Source: Zanthoxylum bungeanum
Taxonomy: Eukaryota; Streptophyta; Magnoliopsida; Sapindales; Rutaceae
Length of the DNA stretch: 64,000 nt
Direction: 5' to 3'
NCBI GenBank assembly: GCA_019454045.1
Contig: SKCR01023747.1
Location: 1 to 64,000, forward strand
Shown: one piece after another, positions 36,901 through 47,840 of the stretch
Layout of the letters: the number at the start of each line of letters is the position of its first letter
Numbering within the stretch: the first letter of the stretch is position 1
The notes under the pieces: model-generated
Databases searched by the model: none
Told to the model about the DNA's origin: nothing
The model's input: the letters and a program-made list of their open reading frames with translations, nothing else
Position numbers and translations under genes: made by a program

Positions 36901-37064
36901 TGGTTGCATACTGCTCTTGAACCTTCATCAATATCGTCAAAATGAAAATGAATTTTGAAAACATCCGAGGAACGAGACTTAACTTCTATTCTCTATGAAC
37001 CGATACTAGGGCCGCTCTCTTGGGTTGACACATTTGACATTGTGTTCTCAGATGAGTTTGCCAT
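33985..37064 (-). pseudogene. hAT transposase (BED finger, RICESLEEPER/DAYSLEEPER-like)
   Basis: Start at 37064 (MANSSENTMSN), with an early stop after about 23 residues. The BED zinc finger follows (CNHCGVSYKFSGGYGNIIKH then LERHH, at about 36915-36835). After the MITE come TSAIDLFKYSDAKN, LSFGEKIAI, ICSDIWSD, the catalytic-domain block ISTIGFDNASANTASI with NLGGHFFHVRYTCHVLNL (35332-35150), the FSRDVPTRWNST block (about 35020), LIALVFYPKFKLEGL (about 34640), and at 34250-33990 the hAT dimerisation domain (APVSTVAVKQAFSMGGNIL). The domain order is complete, but many stops and frameshifts kill it. Confidence 0.88.
35737..36762. mobile_element. hAT-type MITE, copy 2, nested in the hAT transposase
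   Basis: 1026 bp with the same TAGGGATGGCA inverted ends as 2349-3357 and an exact 8-bp target duplication CTCGTACC (35729-35736 and 36763-36770). It aligns with copy 1 over its whole length with scattered substitutions. It splits the host transposase between the BED finger and the rest. Confidence 0.93.
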
Positions 37065-37518
37065 TTATTGTCTAAGAATTTTTAAGGAATTAGAGAATTG
37101 AGAATGATAATGTAATTTGTAATTGTAAATGAGAGAATTGAGAATAAGATAATTTTTGGAATTGAGAGAATTGAGAATTGAGAAATTGGTGTGTGAAATA
37201 ATCAAAAATCACCCATATTTATACATTTTAAGAATATTTTTGTGACACCTAAAATGCCCCTAAAATTAGCTGTTTTATTACTGTTATTAGGGGTAATTTG
37301 GGAAATCCCCAAATTTATTATTATAAACAGCTCCCTGCCCCCAGCCCAACGGCTAGTAGCCGTTGGGGGGACGGTAGGGTTCCAACCGGATGGACAGGAA
37401 CTGAACGGTTCCAGCGGTTCCAACCGGTCTGGTTAAGATAAGAACCCTAACCAAACCGGAACCGTCCGGTTCCAACCGGTTCGGTTCCTGTTCGGAACCG
37501 GAACCTTGGTCGGGTCTA

Positions 37519-38501
37519 CAGCCAGCAATTTGAAAATAAACAATTATTTTTTAAAAGCAAAATGTTGAGTGGGGCTGCTGCCGACAGCTTGTTTAAGAAG
37601 CTGTCTGCGCGTGCGCTGGATGCGCGAGTGTGTAGCGCACGCTGAGCAGATTACAGACAGGTCCCTGGATGATAGCATACAAGCCATTCGCTATTAGTAT
37701 TTGATCCCTGGATTTGTTTTAACTTTCAATTTTATCCCAAAATTCAGAAGTAAAGTCATAATTAATTTTATGTGACAATTTAAGAGATAAATTGTTATCT
37801 CATAAAGTTTTATTTATACATATGTATAAAAATTATCATTTGTTAGAGAGAATTAATTGTCTTTCATAAAGAATAATTTCAATGCAGTTAATTTATTTGT
37901 GACATAGAGATAAATATAAAGAATTAAATTGTCTCATAAATTTGTTCACAATATTCAGAAATGTAATTTTATTGACAATTCAGCCCATTGTCTATAAAGA
38001 ATAAAATTACATTATTAAGGTTATTTTTCAAGATAATATAAGGTGTATCCCGATGTGAGAATTGCTTATGAGTTTAGTGAAATTGCAGAGCCACCAAAGT
38101 GACATTTTTTACTGATTCTTTTAAGTGATGTCGGTCTCACATGTTTTAGGGACGTTTCAATTTTTATGTGTAGTCTTCTGTCCAAAGATGTGGATTGTAT
38201 GTTAAATTTTAGAAATATTACATATAAGACATATGGTTGGGAATGGACTAGTCTAAATGGTTTATTCACCCAAAGGTGGTAAACTTACGAGGATTAGATA
38301 AGTTTCTGAATCGTTATATATGAAGAATTTTTAATTACATATTGTATATTCTGCCCAAATGTGTTTATACAGTGATGTGCTAAAATTCTTGGTATAATAC
38401 TATTTTATGACTTGAAGTCTTTATTATCTTGTATTGTGCTTAAACTAAATAATTGCATTGTTATTTATTTTTCAGTCACCTTTTCAGTTAACAACAACAC
38501 T
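37519..38501 (+). other. Copia B leader, second part
   Basis: Continues the leader after the hAT. A GC-rich stretch (37575-37660) can fold into hairpins around CAGCTTGTTTAAGAAGCTG and GCGCGTGCGCTGG. The rest is AT-rich and non-coding. TTTTTCAGTCACCTTTTCAG just before gag could be a splice acceptor, but this is speculative. Confidence 0.6.
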
Positions 38502-39200
38502 ATGACTATAGAGATGTTAACTGGCTCCAATTTTAAAGTGTGGAAGAGAGATGTGCAGTTGGCTATGAAATTAGCAGATATAGATCTTGCTATGACTACT
38601 CCTAAACCAGCTGATATTAATAGTTCCAGTACTAATACAAATAAACAGCTGCATACAATATGGCATAAGTCAAATCGCTTGTGCTATTTGACTATAACGA
38701 GATCAATTCCTGAGCATTTGCTAAGTGGTCTTCCAAAAACCTCTATAGCAAAAGATTTCCTGACAACTGTATCTACAAGATATAAAGTCTCAATCAATGC
38801 AGAAATTGGTACCCTTTTGAAGCAATTATACTCAATGAAGTATAATGGTAACGAAGGTGTTAGAGAGTAAATTTTGATGATGGTCCATATTCAGAACAAG
38901 CTGAAAAATCTTAACATTGTTCTTTCTGATGCTTGCATTATCCATCAAGCATTGAATACTCTGCCTACAGAGTTGGTACAATTGTAACTACTTACAATTC
39001 GAGGGAAGAACCATGGAATTTTAATGATTTCATTGCCATATGTGTTGATAAGGAAGAGAAACTTAAAGAAGGGCATATGTATACATCTCTCATTGTTTTT
39101 AAGCCTTGCAAGAAAAGTAAAAAATCTAATTTTTAGCTTCTGATTATGTTCAGAATTATAATAAAACTTGTCAAACAAGTGATGTGGGTGGTACTAAAGG
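38502..39200 (+). pseudogene. Copia B: gag
   Basis: Start ATG at 38502 (MTIEMLTGSNFKVWKRDV), the usual copia gag opening L.G.NF..W. Open to a stop at 38868, then readable as ILMMVHIQNKLKNL...IIHQALNTLPTELVQL, followed by a frameshift into WNFNDFIAICVDKEEKLKEG (to about 39136). Residue content matches the UBN2-type gag fold; the zinc knuckle is in the next piece. Confidence 0.82.
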
Positions 39201-39579
39201 TGTCTTCAAGAATGAACTTAAATATTTCTTTTGTAAGAAGAAATGGCATAAGAAGTCAGAGTGTTCCAAGTATAAAGTTTGGTTAAAAAAACATGGGCAT
39301 ACATGTAACTCTTTGGTTTTTCTTGTATGTGAATCCAATTTAGTTAATGCCACATCCAGTTCTTGGTGGCTTGACAGTGGAGCAACTAATCATGCTTCTT
39401 TTACATTGCAGGGATTCATAAACAAGAGGAAGCCAAATAAGGATGAGTTCAAGCTCATAGTTGGCAATAATGAATCGGTGGATGTACATTATGTTGGAGA
39501 TGTTTGTTTGAAACTAGACTCCAATTATGAACTTATTTTGACAAGTGCTTTGTATGTACCATCTTTAGACGAAAGTTGA
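39184..39579 (+). pseudogene. Copia B: gag zinc knuckle and protease
   Basis: 131 residues open. FFCKKKWHKKSEC is a degraded CCHC knuckle (one Cys lost). SSSWWLDSGATNHAS is the protease active site with D-S-G intact, followed by the copia pattern KLIVGNNESVDVHYVGDV and LTSALYVPSL. A stop at 39577 ends the frame. Confidence 0.87.
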
Positions 39580-39779
39580 TCTAGGTATCTGTACTCGACA
39601 AACAAGGTTATAGTTTTGAGTTTAATACAGGTTATGTATCTGTATATTTCAACTCAAATAAAATTGGCCATTGTGTTTTTTCATACGGATTGTACAGTCT
39701 CTATTTAACATCAATTGAAGTATATTCCAATTCATATAATGTTGAACAAGTTGCCAAAAGACCTTAATAAAGGAAAATT

Positions 39780-40690
39780 CATCCATGTTGTGGCATAAAA
39801 GACTTGGCCACATTTCTAGGGAAAGAGTAGAAAGGTTAATAAGGAATGATATCATAATACTCTTGAATTTAGTGACCTAGAAACACGTGTTGATTGTTGT
39901 AAGGGTAAACTAATCAAAATAAAGAAAAATGAATCCATTCGTAGCTCCGATCTTTTATAAATTATTCATACAGATATAAGTGGACCTTATTCATCCACAA
40001 TTTTCAATAATAAGCATTATATAACATTCATTGATGATTTTTCCCGATATATTGATATTTGTACTTGATTAAGGAAAAGTCTGAAGCCCTTGATAAATTC
40101 AAGATCTTCAAGACTGATGTTGAGAAATAGCAGGAAAAAATTATCAAGATTGTTAGGTCAGATCGGGGTGGTGAGTATTATGGTAAACTTGGGGTCAGTG
40201 GACAAATAAAGGAACTATTTGCCAGATACTTAGAAGATTATGGAATAGTAAGTCAATTTACTATGCCAGGTAGTTCTGAACAGAATGGTGTGGCCGAAAG
40301 GCGGAATCACACCCTTCAAGTGATGGTAAGGAGTATGATCTCTAGAACTAATCTTCCAGACTTCTTTTGGGGTGAGGAATTAAAACGAACGGCTTTATAT
40401 CCTCATCTCAGTAGAGTTCCAAGTAAGTTTGTTTCTAGAACTCTTTTTGAAATATAGACTGGTAGGAAACCTAGCATAAGTCACCTCCGTGTTTGGGGAT
40501 GTCGTTCAGAAGGACACCTTTATAATCCCACTGAAAGTAAGTTGCAATCCAGATCTACTCGTTGCTATTTTATAGGATACCCTGATCATTCTAAAGGCTA
40601 CAGATTCTACTGTAGAGAAGGGGGTTATAGGATTGTAGAATCACAAACAGCTAAGTTCTTGGAATTTGATGTGGCTGATAAAGATAATCA
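39780..40690 (+). pseudogene. Copia B: integrase
   Basis: Contains LWHKRLGHISRERVERLI (first His pair of the HHCC domain), then in shifting frames HTDISGPY, TFIDDFSRY, VRSDRGGEYYG, and the clean stretch 40263-40457 with SEQNGVAERRNHTLQVMVRSM, holding the catalytic Glu context. The end TGRKPSISHLRVWGCRSEGHLYNP is followed by the usual C-terminal region. At least five stops or shifts occur. Confidence 0.85.
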
Positions 40691-40929
40691 TACAGAAATC
40701 TCAAATCAATGACAGTAGACCGGAATTGTTCATATACCTATACTCATACAGTCTGAGACTTTGGAATCAACACCTGCGACTAATCCAATTATGGAGGAGG
40801 AACCCATACAAGTAAACGAGTTCCGTCATTACAGGATATAACTGTAGAGGTTCCATTAAGAAGGTCAAACAGAGTAAGGCGGTCTGCTGTTTCCTATGAT
40901 TATGAAGTTTATTTAAATAAGATTAATTA

Positions 40930-41700
40930 TGACATAATCCAATGTGTTGATCCAACAACTTTTAAAGAAGATGTTTCTAGTTCTCAATCCGATCTATGGT
41001 GGAATGCAATGAGAGATGAAATGCAATCTATGAGATATAATGGTGTGTTGGAGCTTGTTGAATTACCTGAACGTTGTAGACCTATAGGCTGTAAATGGGT
41101 CTATAAGACCAAGAAAGACTCCAAAGGGAATATTGAGAGGTTTAAGGCCAGATTAGTTGCCAAGGGATTTACTCAGAGATAAGGAATTAATTATACTGAA
41201 AATTTTCCTCCTGTATCCTCTAAAGATACATTTAGAGTAATCATTGCACTAGTAGCTCATTATGATTTTGAGCTACATCAGATGGATGTTAAAATGCATT
41301 CCTAAATGGAGAATTAAGCGAAGAGGTCTATATGGTACAACCTAAAGGATTTCGGAAAGATGGTGAAAATCATCTTGTTTATAGACTCAAAAAGTCTATT
41401 TATGGTTTGAAACAAACCTCACGTCAGTGGTACCTAAAGTTTGACGATGTAATCTCCTCTTTAGGCTTTGTGGAAAGTAAAGTTGATATATGTATATATA
41501 TCAAGATCAGTGGGAGCAAATATATCTTTCTCATTCTCTATGTAGATGATATTTTGCTTGCATGTAACGATCTAGAAATGCTGCATTAGGTAAAGCAGTC
41601 ATTGTCTAGACATTTTGATATGAAAGATATTGGAGAAACATCTTTTGTTCTAGGTATTGAAAACCATAGAGATAGAACTCGGAAGGTATTAGGTCTCTCT
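40930..41700 (+). pseudogene. Copia B: reverse transcriptase
   Basis: WWNAMRDEMQSMRYNGVLEL, GCKWVYKTKKDSKGNIERFK, ARLVAKGFTQR (stop), then HQMDVKMHS with a frameshift at about 41296, then EEVYMVQPKGF, KKSIYGLKQTSRQWY, and catalytic LYVDDILLACND at 41539-41574. A stop follows at 41587. Domain order and motifs are those of copia RT; the breaks rule out function. Confidence 0.9.
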
Positions 41701-42530
41701 CAGAAGGCATATATTGAGCGTATACTTAAGAGATTCAGTATGCATGATTGTAAATCTTGGGATGTGCCAATTGTTAAATGAGATAAATTGAGCTTGGCAC
41801 AATCACCTGAGAATGAGATTGAGAGAGAGTCCATGAAGGCAGTGCCATATGCTAGTGTAGTAGGAAGACTGATGTATGCATAGATATGCATTAGACCTGA
41901 CATTGCATTTGCAGTTGGTGTACCGGGAAGATTTTTATCTAATCTTGGAAAAGAACATTGGACTACTACCAAGAGAGTTTTTAGATATCTTAAGGGGACT
42001 AAAGATTACATGTTGACATACAGAAAGGTTGAAAATCTTGAACTAGTAGGGTATACGGATTCTGACTTTGCTGGTTGTTCAGATGATAGGAAATCTACCT
42101 CAGGATATGTGTTTATGCTAGTAGGTGGAACTATATCCTGGAAAAGTGTCAAGCAGACATTAATAACTTCTTCCACAATGCAGCCTGAGTTTGTAGCATG
42201 TTTTAGTGCAGCGTCACAGGCTGTTTGGCTACAAAATCTCATTAAAGAAATGTCAATTGTTGACTCCATTTCTAGATCTATAAGGTTATATTGTGATAAT
42301 CTTTCAGCTGTATTATTTGCGAAAAATAATAAGAATATCACTGGGTCAAAGCATATGGAAGTAAAAAAACTTGACAATTAAAGAGCTAGTTAAGAAATGT
42401 GACATTATTGTAGAGCATATCGGTATAGATGATATAATTGTTGATCCTTTAACCAAAGGTCTTAGACCTTTTTTTTTTAAAGCATGTCGCTTGTATGGGT
42501 TTGGTAAAGTCTTTTGATACCCTAGGTTAG
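41700..42530 (+). pseudogene. Copia B: RNase H
   Basis: KAYIERILKRFSMHDC, then MYA (stop) ICIRPDIAFAVG, VFRYLKGTKDYMLTYRK, GYTDSDFAGCSDDRKSTSGY (first acidic residue), GGTISWKSVKQ, ASQAVWLQNLIKEM, RLYCDNLSAV (later catalytic Asp), KNITGSKHMEVK. The frame ends at 42379; remnants IVDPLTKGLRP follow to about 42470. Confidence 0.9.
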
Positions 42531-43118
42531 TGGGAGGCATCGTTGTTCTATGTTATTTTGTTTGTACATTCGTACATGTATTTTGTATATTTTACAATGA
42601 TTATCTATAAAGGTGCATCTTCATTGGAAGATATTAAAGTTTATTGTTTGATATATCATTGTGTAAAGCCTTATGATGGGTGTCAGTCATAAGCATTGGC
42701 TTGGGGCATAAAATTACAAAGCCTTGTTGGTATGTCTTGTGACACATAAAATTTATCTCGAGATAATAAAGTAATAAAAGACATACATGCTTATTATTTA
42801 AGCCTTGATTGCTCATGCGTGCCTGGGCTGCATAAAGTAGAGAAATTGGTGACCGATAAAGAAAATAGCACATTAATTTTAGATCATAAAGTGAGTGCTA
42901 TTGTATCTTACTGCTCTATCACATCTTGTTCATGTCGATAAGGTTGTGTTGATAAATGTGACCATGGAAAGGACTATATTGCATTATAATGTAGGTGCCT
43001 TCGTGATTCTATATCTACGATTTTATTGGACGGAATGGTATACTATAGTTTATTTCTGAACCAATTTTGGATCCATAAAGTATTCTTAGCATTAAAACAT
43101 CCACAATTGATATCGCCC
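42531..43118 (+). other. Copia B 3' untranslated region
   Basis: About 590 bp between RNase H and the polypurine tract without coding signal. Only short ORFs; nothing else recognised. Confidence 0.7.
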
Positions 43119-43129
43119 AAGTGGGAGAA
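43119..43129 (+). promoter_or_regulatory. Polypurine tract of copia B
   Basis: AAGTGGGAGAA directly before the LTR start TGTTAG. Confidence 0.9.
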
Positions 43130-43549
43130 TGTTAGAATATTTTATTCTAATATTAATTATGAGCTTCTATTAATTGTGATATATGTTTTAATAAAGCGCT
43201 AAGATAATTAGTTTTTGTAATAGAAACTATGATATTATTTAATGTGTGGATATTAGAGCGGGCTCTGAAATTGTTATGGGCTTTTGATGAGTGAGTCAAT
43301 TACACTCCATAAATTAGTGAGCTAAGGTCTCACCCCACTCTCCTATAATAACTTACTCAATAAGCTTCATCAAGACTAATTATTTTGTTAAGCTTTTGGT
43401 CTCTCATTAAGTGCAATTTATCTCTCTCATTTATGTGTATTTAGTACACTTACTTCACTAAGCAAATTGTACATTTGTTATACTTGCTACACTTAGCAAG
43501 TTTGTGTGTTTGTACACTTGCTCCATTGAGCAAGTGTAACGTGTGTGCA

Positions 43550-43584
<35 letters not shown>

Positions 43585-43965
43585 TGCAATTGGTAGTTCA
43601 ATGAATGAACAACATAAAGAAAACACACAGAAAGAAGCAATTGAAGAAAGCAAAGCAAGATATATGCACAGTGAGCAATTCGTTGCAATTGCCGAGAAGA
43701 GAAGAATTGGAATTGAGAGAGTGAGAAGCATAAGCTTTGAATAAATCAGGCATGAGGAAGCTTATAGGGAGAGTAAGTTTCTCACCATAAAAAAAGGGAG
43801 CAGATGGTGATCTCCTCAGTGCAAACTGTCAACAGATCTAAAAGAATTTCCGCTGCATAAATGGATTCTAAATCAGGTACGCTTCCCTAAATTCAACCAA
43901 TTAATTCTTTAATTTATATTCTAAGCTCTTGTGTTAAAGGTTCTGTTGCAAAATAAATCCTAAAA
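43130..43965 (+). repeat. 3' LTR of copia B
   Basis: About 836 bp from TGTTAGAATATTTTATTC to CCTAAAA (expected CCTAACA as at 33169). It contains two back-to-back perfect hairpins, CTTGCTACACTTAGCAAG (43483-43500) and 8-bp arms CACTTGCT/AGCAAGTG (43515-43536), and then a (TA)15 run at 43551-43580. Confidence 0.82.
43551..43580. repeat. (TA)15 microsatellite in the LTR
   Basis: Uninterrupted TA dinucleotides just after the hairpin pair; could act as or near the LTR TATA region, but this is inference. Confidence 0.95.
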
Positions 43966-44639
43966 TGTTTAGGGTAGGTTTAGTGTTGGCAATATTTCAA
44001 GATAAAACTGGTCATTCAAGTTGTAATTTTGGTCATTTTATTTGGATATGTAATTGAAGATTTATGGTGATGCTGGTTCGAAGTTCATAATAATAAAAAC
44101 TGTTCAAACATATGTATGGGTGTTCGAATGAAAATTCCAGTGATCATTTCGTTTGAACGAGGTCTATCGAGAAGTTCGAATAAAAGCGTTATATCAGAAA
44201 AACCTCACGTGTTAAGAAGTTCGATTTTCTGTCCTCGAAAATCCTAACCTGTAAAAGGTTTCTTCGGCCACCTTTTTTGACTTGATGGAAATTCATTCAG
44301 CAATCTTTGAATTAATCTCTTCTTTAAAGACACAATCCTAAATCTTTGTATGAGATTTATTCTTGTTTAACCATCATCAACACCATAATCACCAAATCCA
44401 ACCAATATATAATACCTTATAATGTAGAGATTGATTGTCAGAGTTCCGATAATTATTTGAAGAAGCAAGTTCGCTTGGTGAAGTTCACTACAGAGATTTC
44501 AAAGAGTCCAAAAAATAATGTTTGTTGCGGGCTCAAAATGGTTCTTCAGATTATTATTGTTGCGTTTAATGTGTTGGCAAGGTTTATCTTAGGACAATTA
44601 CCATCACTGTAAATTTCTACATAGTGAATTTAGGTGTTA
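43966..44639. other. Unassigned spacer
   Basis: No recognised domain or repeat boundary. An ORF of 88 codons at 44346-44612 has no recognisable motif and is probably chance. Confidence 0.5.
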
Positions 44640-45039
44640 GTTAGGGGTGATAAAACGATTTGAAGAATCAAATTTGTGTCGAAACCTAAACGAATCAAAT
44701 CAAAATATGATGGATTCGTATTCGTTTGTTTAGCAAACGAATTCTAATATCAGAATTCAGATTCTATTCCTTTAATAAATAAAATCTAAACGAATATCCA
44801 TTTAGTCCTGACATGATTTAAGAACATAAATTACATTATTTTATTTACATTAATTCTTCATAATATATATGTCTTAAATAAATAATTAATGGATTTATTA
44901 AAAAGACCCACGAAATTTAGGCAACATTATTTTTTGCGGTAATTGAGAACAATTTCTTAAACTTAATTAAACAAACTAGAAAAAGGAAAGAAATAATCAA
45001 ATTTTAAACGAATCGATGAGCTCAAATTCATATTTGATT
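44640..45039. other. AT-rich insert with AAACGAATC repeats, perhaps a hAT-like remnant
   Basis: Starts TTAGGGGTGATAAAACG, which recalls a hAT-type end, and contains several copies of AAACGAATC(AAAT) in both orientations plus GATTCGTTTGTTTAGCAAACGAATTC, a hairpin. No matching terminal repeat or target duplication was found, so the class is unproven. It abuts the truncated 5' LTR of copia C. Confidence 0.35.
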
Positions 45040-46440
45040 CGTTTAATACATGCAATTGGGACCTAACGGTCATTTCCGTACTAATGTGTATTTGTATTTA
45101 ATACTTTATTTTATTAAATACACATTAATAAAATATCAAATTGTGATATTTGACATATATCATTTTTATATATGTATTTCAATATTTAAAGTAAATATAA
45201 TACATATATTAGGATATTTGTATTTAATTATTTAATTATTTAAATGTTAAATAATTAAGTTAATTAAATAAATAAATATCTTATGTAATGATTTAGCTTT
45301 TATTTGGCTTGATATCTTTGGCACACATTTTAGTTTAATTTTTTAGAGGTAAAAGTTATCTTTAATTTTGTAAAATTGTGGACCAATGTATTTTGAACAA
45401 AAATTAAGTAATTATTATTTAATTTTTTGGTTACAAAAATCGGCCAAAAGGGAAAATAAACAAAAGGGTTTTGTTTCATTTTTTTTTTCTAACAGTTACA
45501 CAAGTTTAACAAAAATTTTAAAAGAGAGTTGAAAGCTTTTGTTGAAGAAAGAAAAAGAAAATCAAAGCAAAATTTGGATTTTGTAAGTAATTTCACTTCT
45601 TATTCTACATGAAAATTATTTTAATTTTTCTTATCTTCAATTGTGTTGTTAAGATCATGTCTCTACTCTTTTAGTTTGTAATTGGATTTGTTGGAAGCTT
45701 GTTTCAGGATGTTATGCATGTATGATTAATTTATTTGCTTATTATTGTAATTAAGCTTAATAAATTAATTAGAAAATTAAAGTTGCCATTCTAGAGTTAA
45801 TTAGCCATTCATAATTAACCTAGAATTGTTCTTGATTAATTTCATGATTGTGAGACTTGATTGGTGTGGTGATTTGATGATTAAAGTGTTGAATTTTGTC
45901 CATTTAATGTAAATTGTCCAATTTGAGTAATTTGTGAAATTATGGTTCTTAACCCATTCAAATTTTGGGGCTTTTCATATATATGATATAATTTGATGTA
46001 TATTTGATGTATGTCAAATTTGGGATTGATTGGATGTGATCTTGATGTGTTTTAAACAAATTGAGCCAAATTATAATTAATAAAAAATCTGGGTTGTTTT
46101 CGTAATTCTAGAAAAATTATGGGCAGTTTCGGAATTCTGGAAAAGTTTCTGATTTATGTTGCAAATTGTATAAATTATTTTGGGATTGATTTGGAATCAA
46201 TTAAATATGTATTTGACATTTTAATAACCAAAATAATTAATTTGCAAAATTTTGGGGTAATTTGGTAATTAAAAGAAATATGATTTCTTGGGTTAAAATT
46301 TCAGATTTTAAGTATTGGTTAATTAAATAAATATGTTTATTTAATAGCTAGTAAGATATCATTTTTCGGATTCAAGGACATGTTGGGGTTTTATAAGGAA
46401 TTACAAGATTAGCGCAGCGGAACGAGGAAAAATGATACAC
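45040..46440 (+). repeat. Truncated 5' LTR of copia C with a small inversion
   Basis: From GGGACCTAACGGTCATTTCC the sequence follows the last 1.3 kb of the 3' LTR (50577 onward). At 46368-46426 the LTR terminus is present in reverse (TGTTGGGGTTTTATAAGG ... CGCAGCGGAACGAGG), flanked by the inverted repeat TATCATTTTTC / GAAAAATGATA (46357-46367, 46427-46437). Confidence 0.75.
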
Positions 46441-46469
46441 GTTGTAGGTACATTTATTTTTCCAGTTAT

Positions 46470-47115
46470 TGATATCTCACAAGCTTGTGAAGCTGTTACA
46501 TCCAGATGGATTTTGGATTCTGCTTGTCATGTTTACATTTGCAATTCGTTGTAGGTGTTGAAGGAAAGTAAGAAGCTAAAGCAGGGAGAGATGCAGTTGC
46601 GTTTTGGGAGTGGAGACTCTCTGGATATAGTTGCAGTGGGAGTATGCGAGATCCCCTTGCCGAGTGGGAGTCTTTTGTTAAATGATTACTATATTGTACC
46701 AGGATGTGTAGCAAATATTATATCTCTTTTTGTATTAGATACAGAAGGTTATCATGTTAAAATTAAGATCTGTTCTTTATATTTATATGATAAACATAAT
46801 ATTCAGATCCTTTGTTGTCCAAATGAGCATGGTCATTACATATTTCATACTTCCAAAGATATTTTGAATACTAGGATTAATAAACGTAGTTTACCTGTAG
46901 TTAATAAGCATATGAGGCTAGGTCATATAGACGTGAAACGCCTTACCCAATTGGTTAGGAATGGTTTGATACCAGATCTCACCACTGAACCCTATCCAAA
47001 TTGTGAATCATGTATTCAGGGCAAGATGACCAAAGCCCCATTTTCTGGTGTTGGACAGCGAGCCACTAACTTACTGGAACTCGTACATTCTGATGTATGT
47101 GGTCCACTAAGCTAG
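46470..47115 (+). pseudogene. Copia C: protease and integrase zinc domain
   Basis: WILDSACHVYIC at about 46510 is the protease active site, but the usual D-S-G reads D-S-A, so a key glycine is lost; a stop follows soon after. Open reading resumes at 46555 with GEMQLRFGSGDSLDIVAVG and PGCVANIISL, then the gag-pre-integrase and HHCC region KHMRLGHIDVKRLTQL and CESCIQGKMTKAPF, and LVHSDVCGPL (first catalytic Asp of integrase). The frame stops at 47113. Gag, which should precede this, is absent. Confidence 0.88.
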
Positions 47116-47840
47116 ACTGCTCACAGTGGTTATTCGTACTTCGTTACCTTTACCGATGATCTGTCACGGTACGATTATGTCTATCTGATGAGACATAAAT
47201 TGGAAACCTTTGAAAAGTTCAAAGAGTTCCGTAATGAAGTAGAAAAACAGACTGGTCAATATATTAAATGCCTTCGATCTGATCGAGGCGGCGAATATAT
47301 GAGTAGTGATTTCATGGATTATATGAAGGATAATGAGATTCTCGCTCAATATACTCTTCCAAGTACTCCACAACATAATGGAGTATCTGAAAGGAGAAAT
47401 CAGTGTCTATTGGATATGGTCCGATCTATGTTGATTTTTACTGATTTGCCCGATTATTTATGGGGCTACTCTCTTTTAACAGCTGCACATTTTTTAATAA
47501 GATTCCTTCAAAAGTTGTTCATACGACTCCATATGAGATATGGACTGGTAGGAAACCAAATCTTAATTATGTTAAGGTTTGGGGTTGTCCTGCCTATGTC
47601 AGAATGGCTCTGCAAGATAAGCTTTCGTCTCGAGGGCAAGAGTTTAGGTTTGTTAGATATCCTTCGAATACGAAGGGATATATGTTCTATGATACCGAGC
47701 ATGAAAATGTGTTCGTAGTTCGCTTCGTAAAATTTCTAGAGGTAGAATTTCAGAAGGTGGTAATCATAGATAGGTTTAACTTGATGAAGTCCAACCTGAA
47801 AACAATGAACCAACAGAGGAACCTGAAGTTCAAGTAGATG
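47116..47840 (+). pseudogene. Copia C: integrase core
   Basis: After the stop the same frame continues SYFVTFTDDLSRYDYVYLM, then KCLRSDRGGEYMSSDF (second catalytic Asp) and HNGVSERRNQCLLDMVRSM (catalytic Glu): D, D and E are all present. A frameshift at about 47495 moves to the frame with TPYEIWTGRKPNLNYVKVWG and the C-terminal SRGQEFRFVRYPSNTKGY. The domain would be complete but for one stop and one shift. Confidence 0.9.

Larger units (their letters stand above)
33537..37518 (-). mobile_element. hAT transposon with decayed transposase, nested in copia B
   Basis: Ends read TAGACCAGGCCGGCGG at the left and (reverse complement of the right) TAGACCCGACCAAGG, giving partly matching inverted repeats. 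Flanking 8-mers CAGTCAGA (33529-33536) and CAGCCAGC (37519-37526) agree at 6 of 8, consistent with an aged hAT target duplication. Both ends are dense in GGAACCGG/CCGGTTCC subterminal repeats (33545-33660 and 37370-37505). It carries a BED-type hAT transposase on the minus strand and is itself broken by a MITE at 35737. Confidence 0.85.
33121..43965 (+). mobile_element. Copia element B, decayed, with nested hAT
   Basis: A plus-strand copia element: LTR tail, primer site, leader, gag, protease, integrase, RT, RNase H, polypurine tract and 3' LTR in order. The 5' LTR is reduced to roughly its last 50 bp, and the leader is split by a 4-kb hAT transposon. Every domain has stops and frameshifts. 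No target duplication could be defined because the 5' end is lost. Confidence 0.85.

Noticed and set aside
44346..44612. Possible host or unknown gene in the spacer after copia B
   Set aside because: 88 codons, no motif, no neighbouring support; compatible with a chance ORF in AT-rich repeat DNA.
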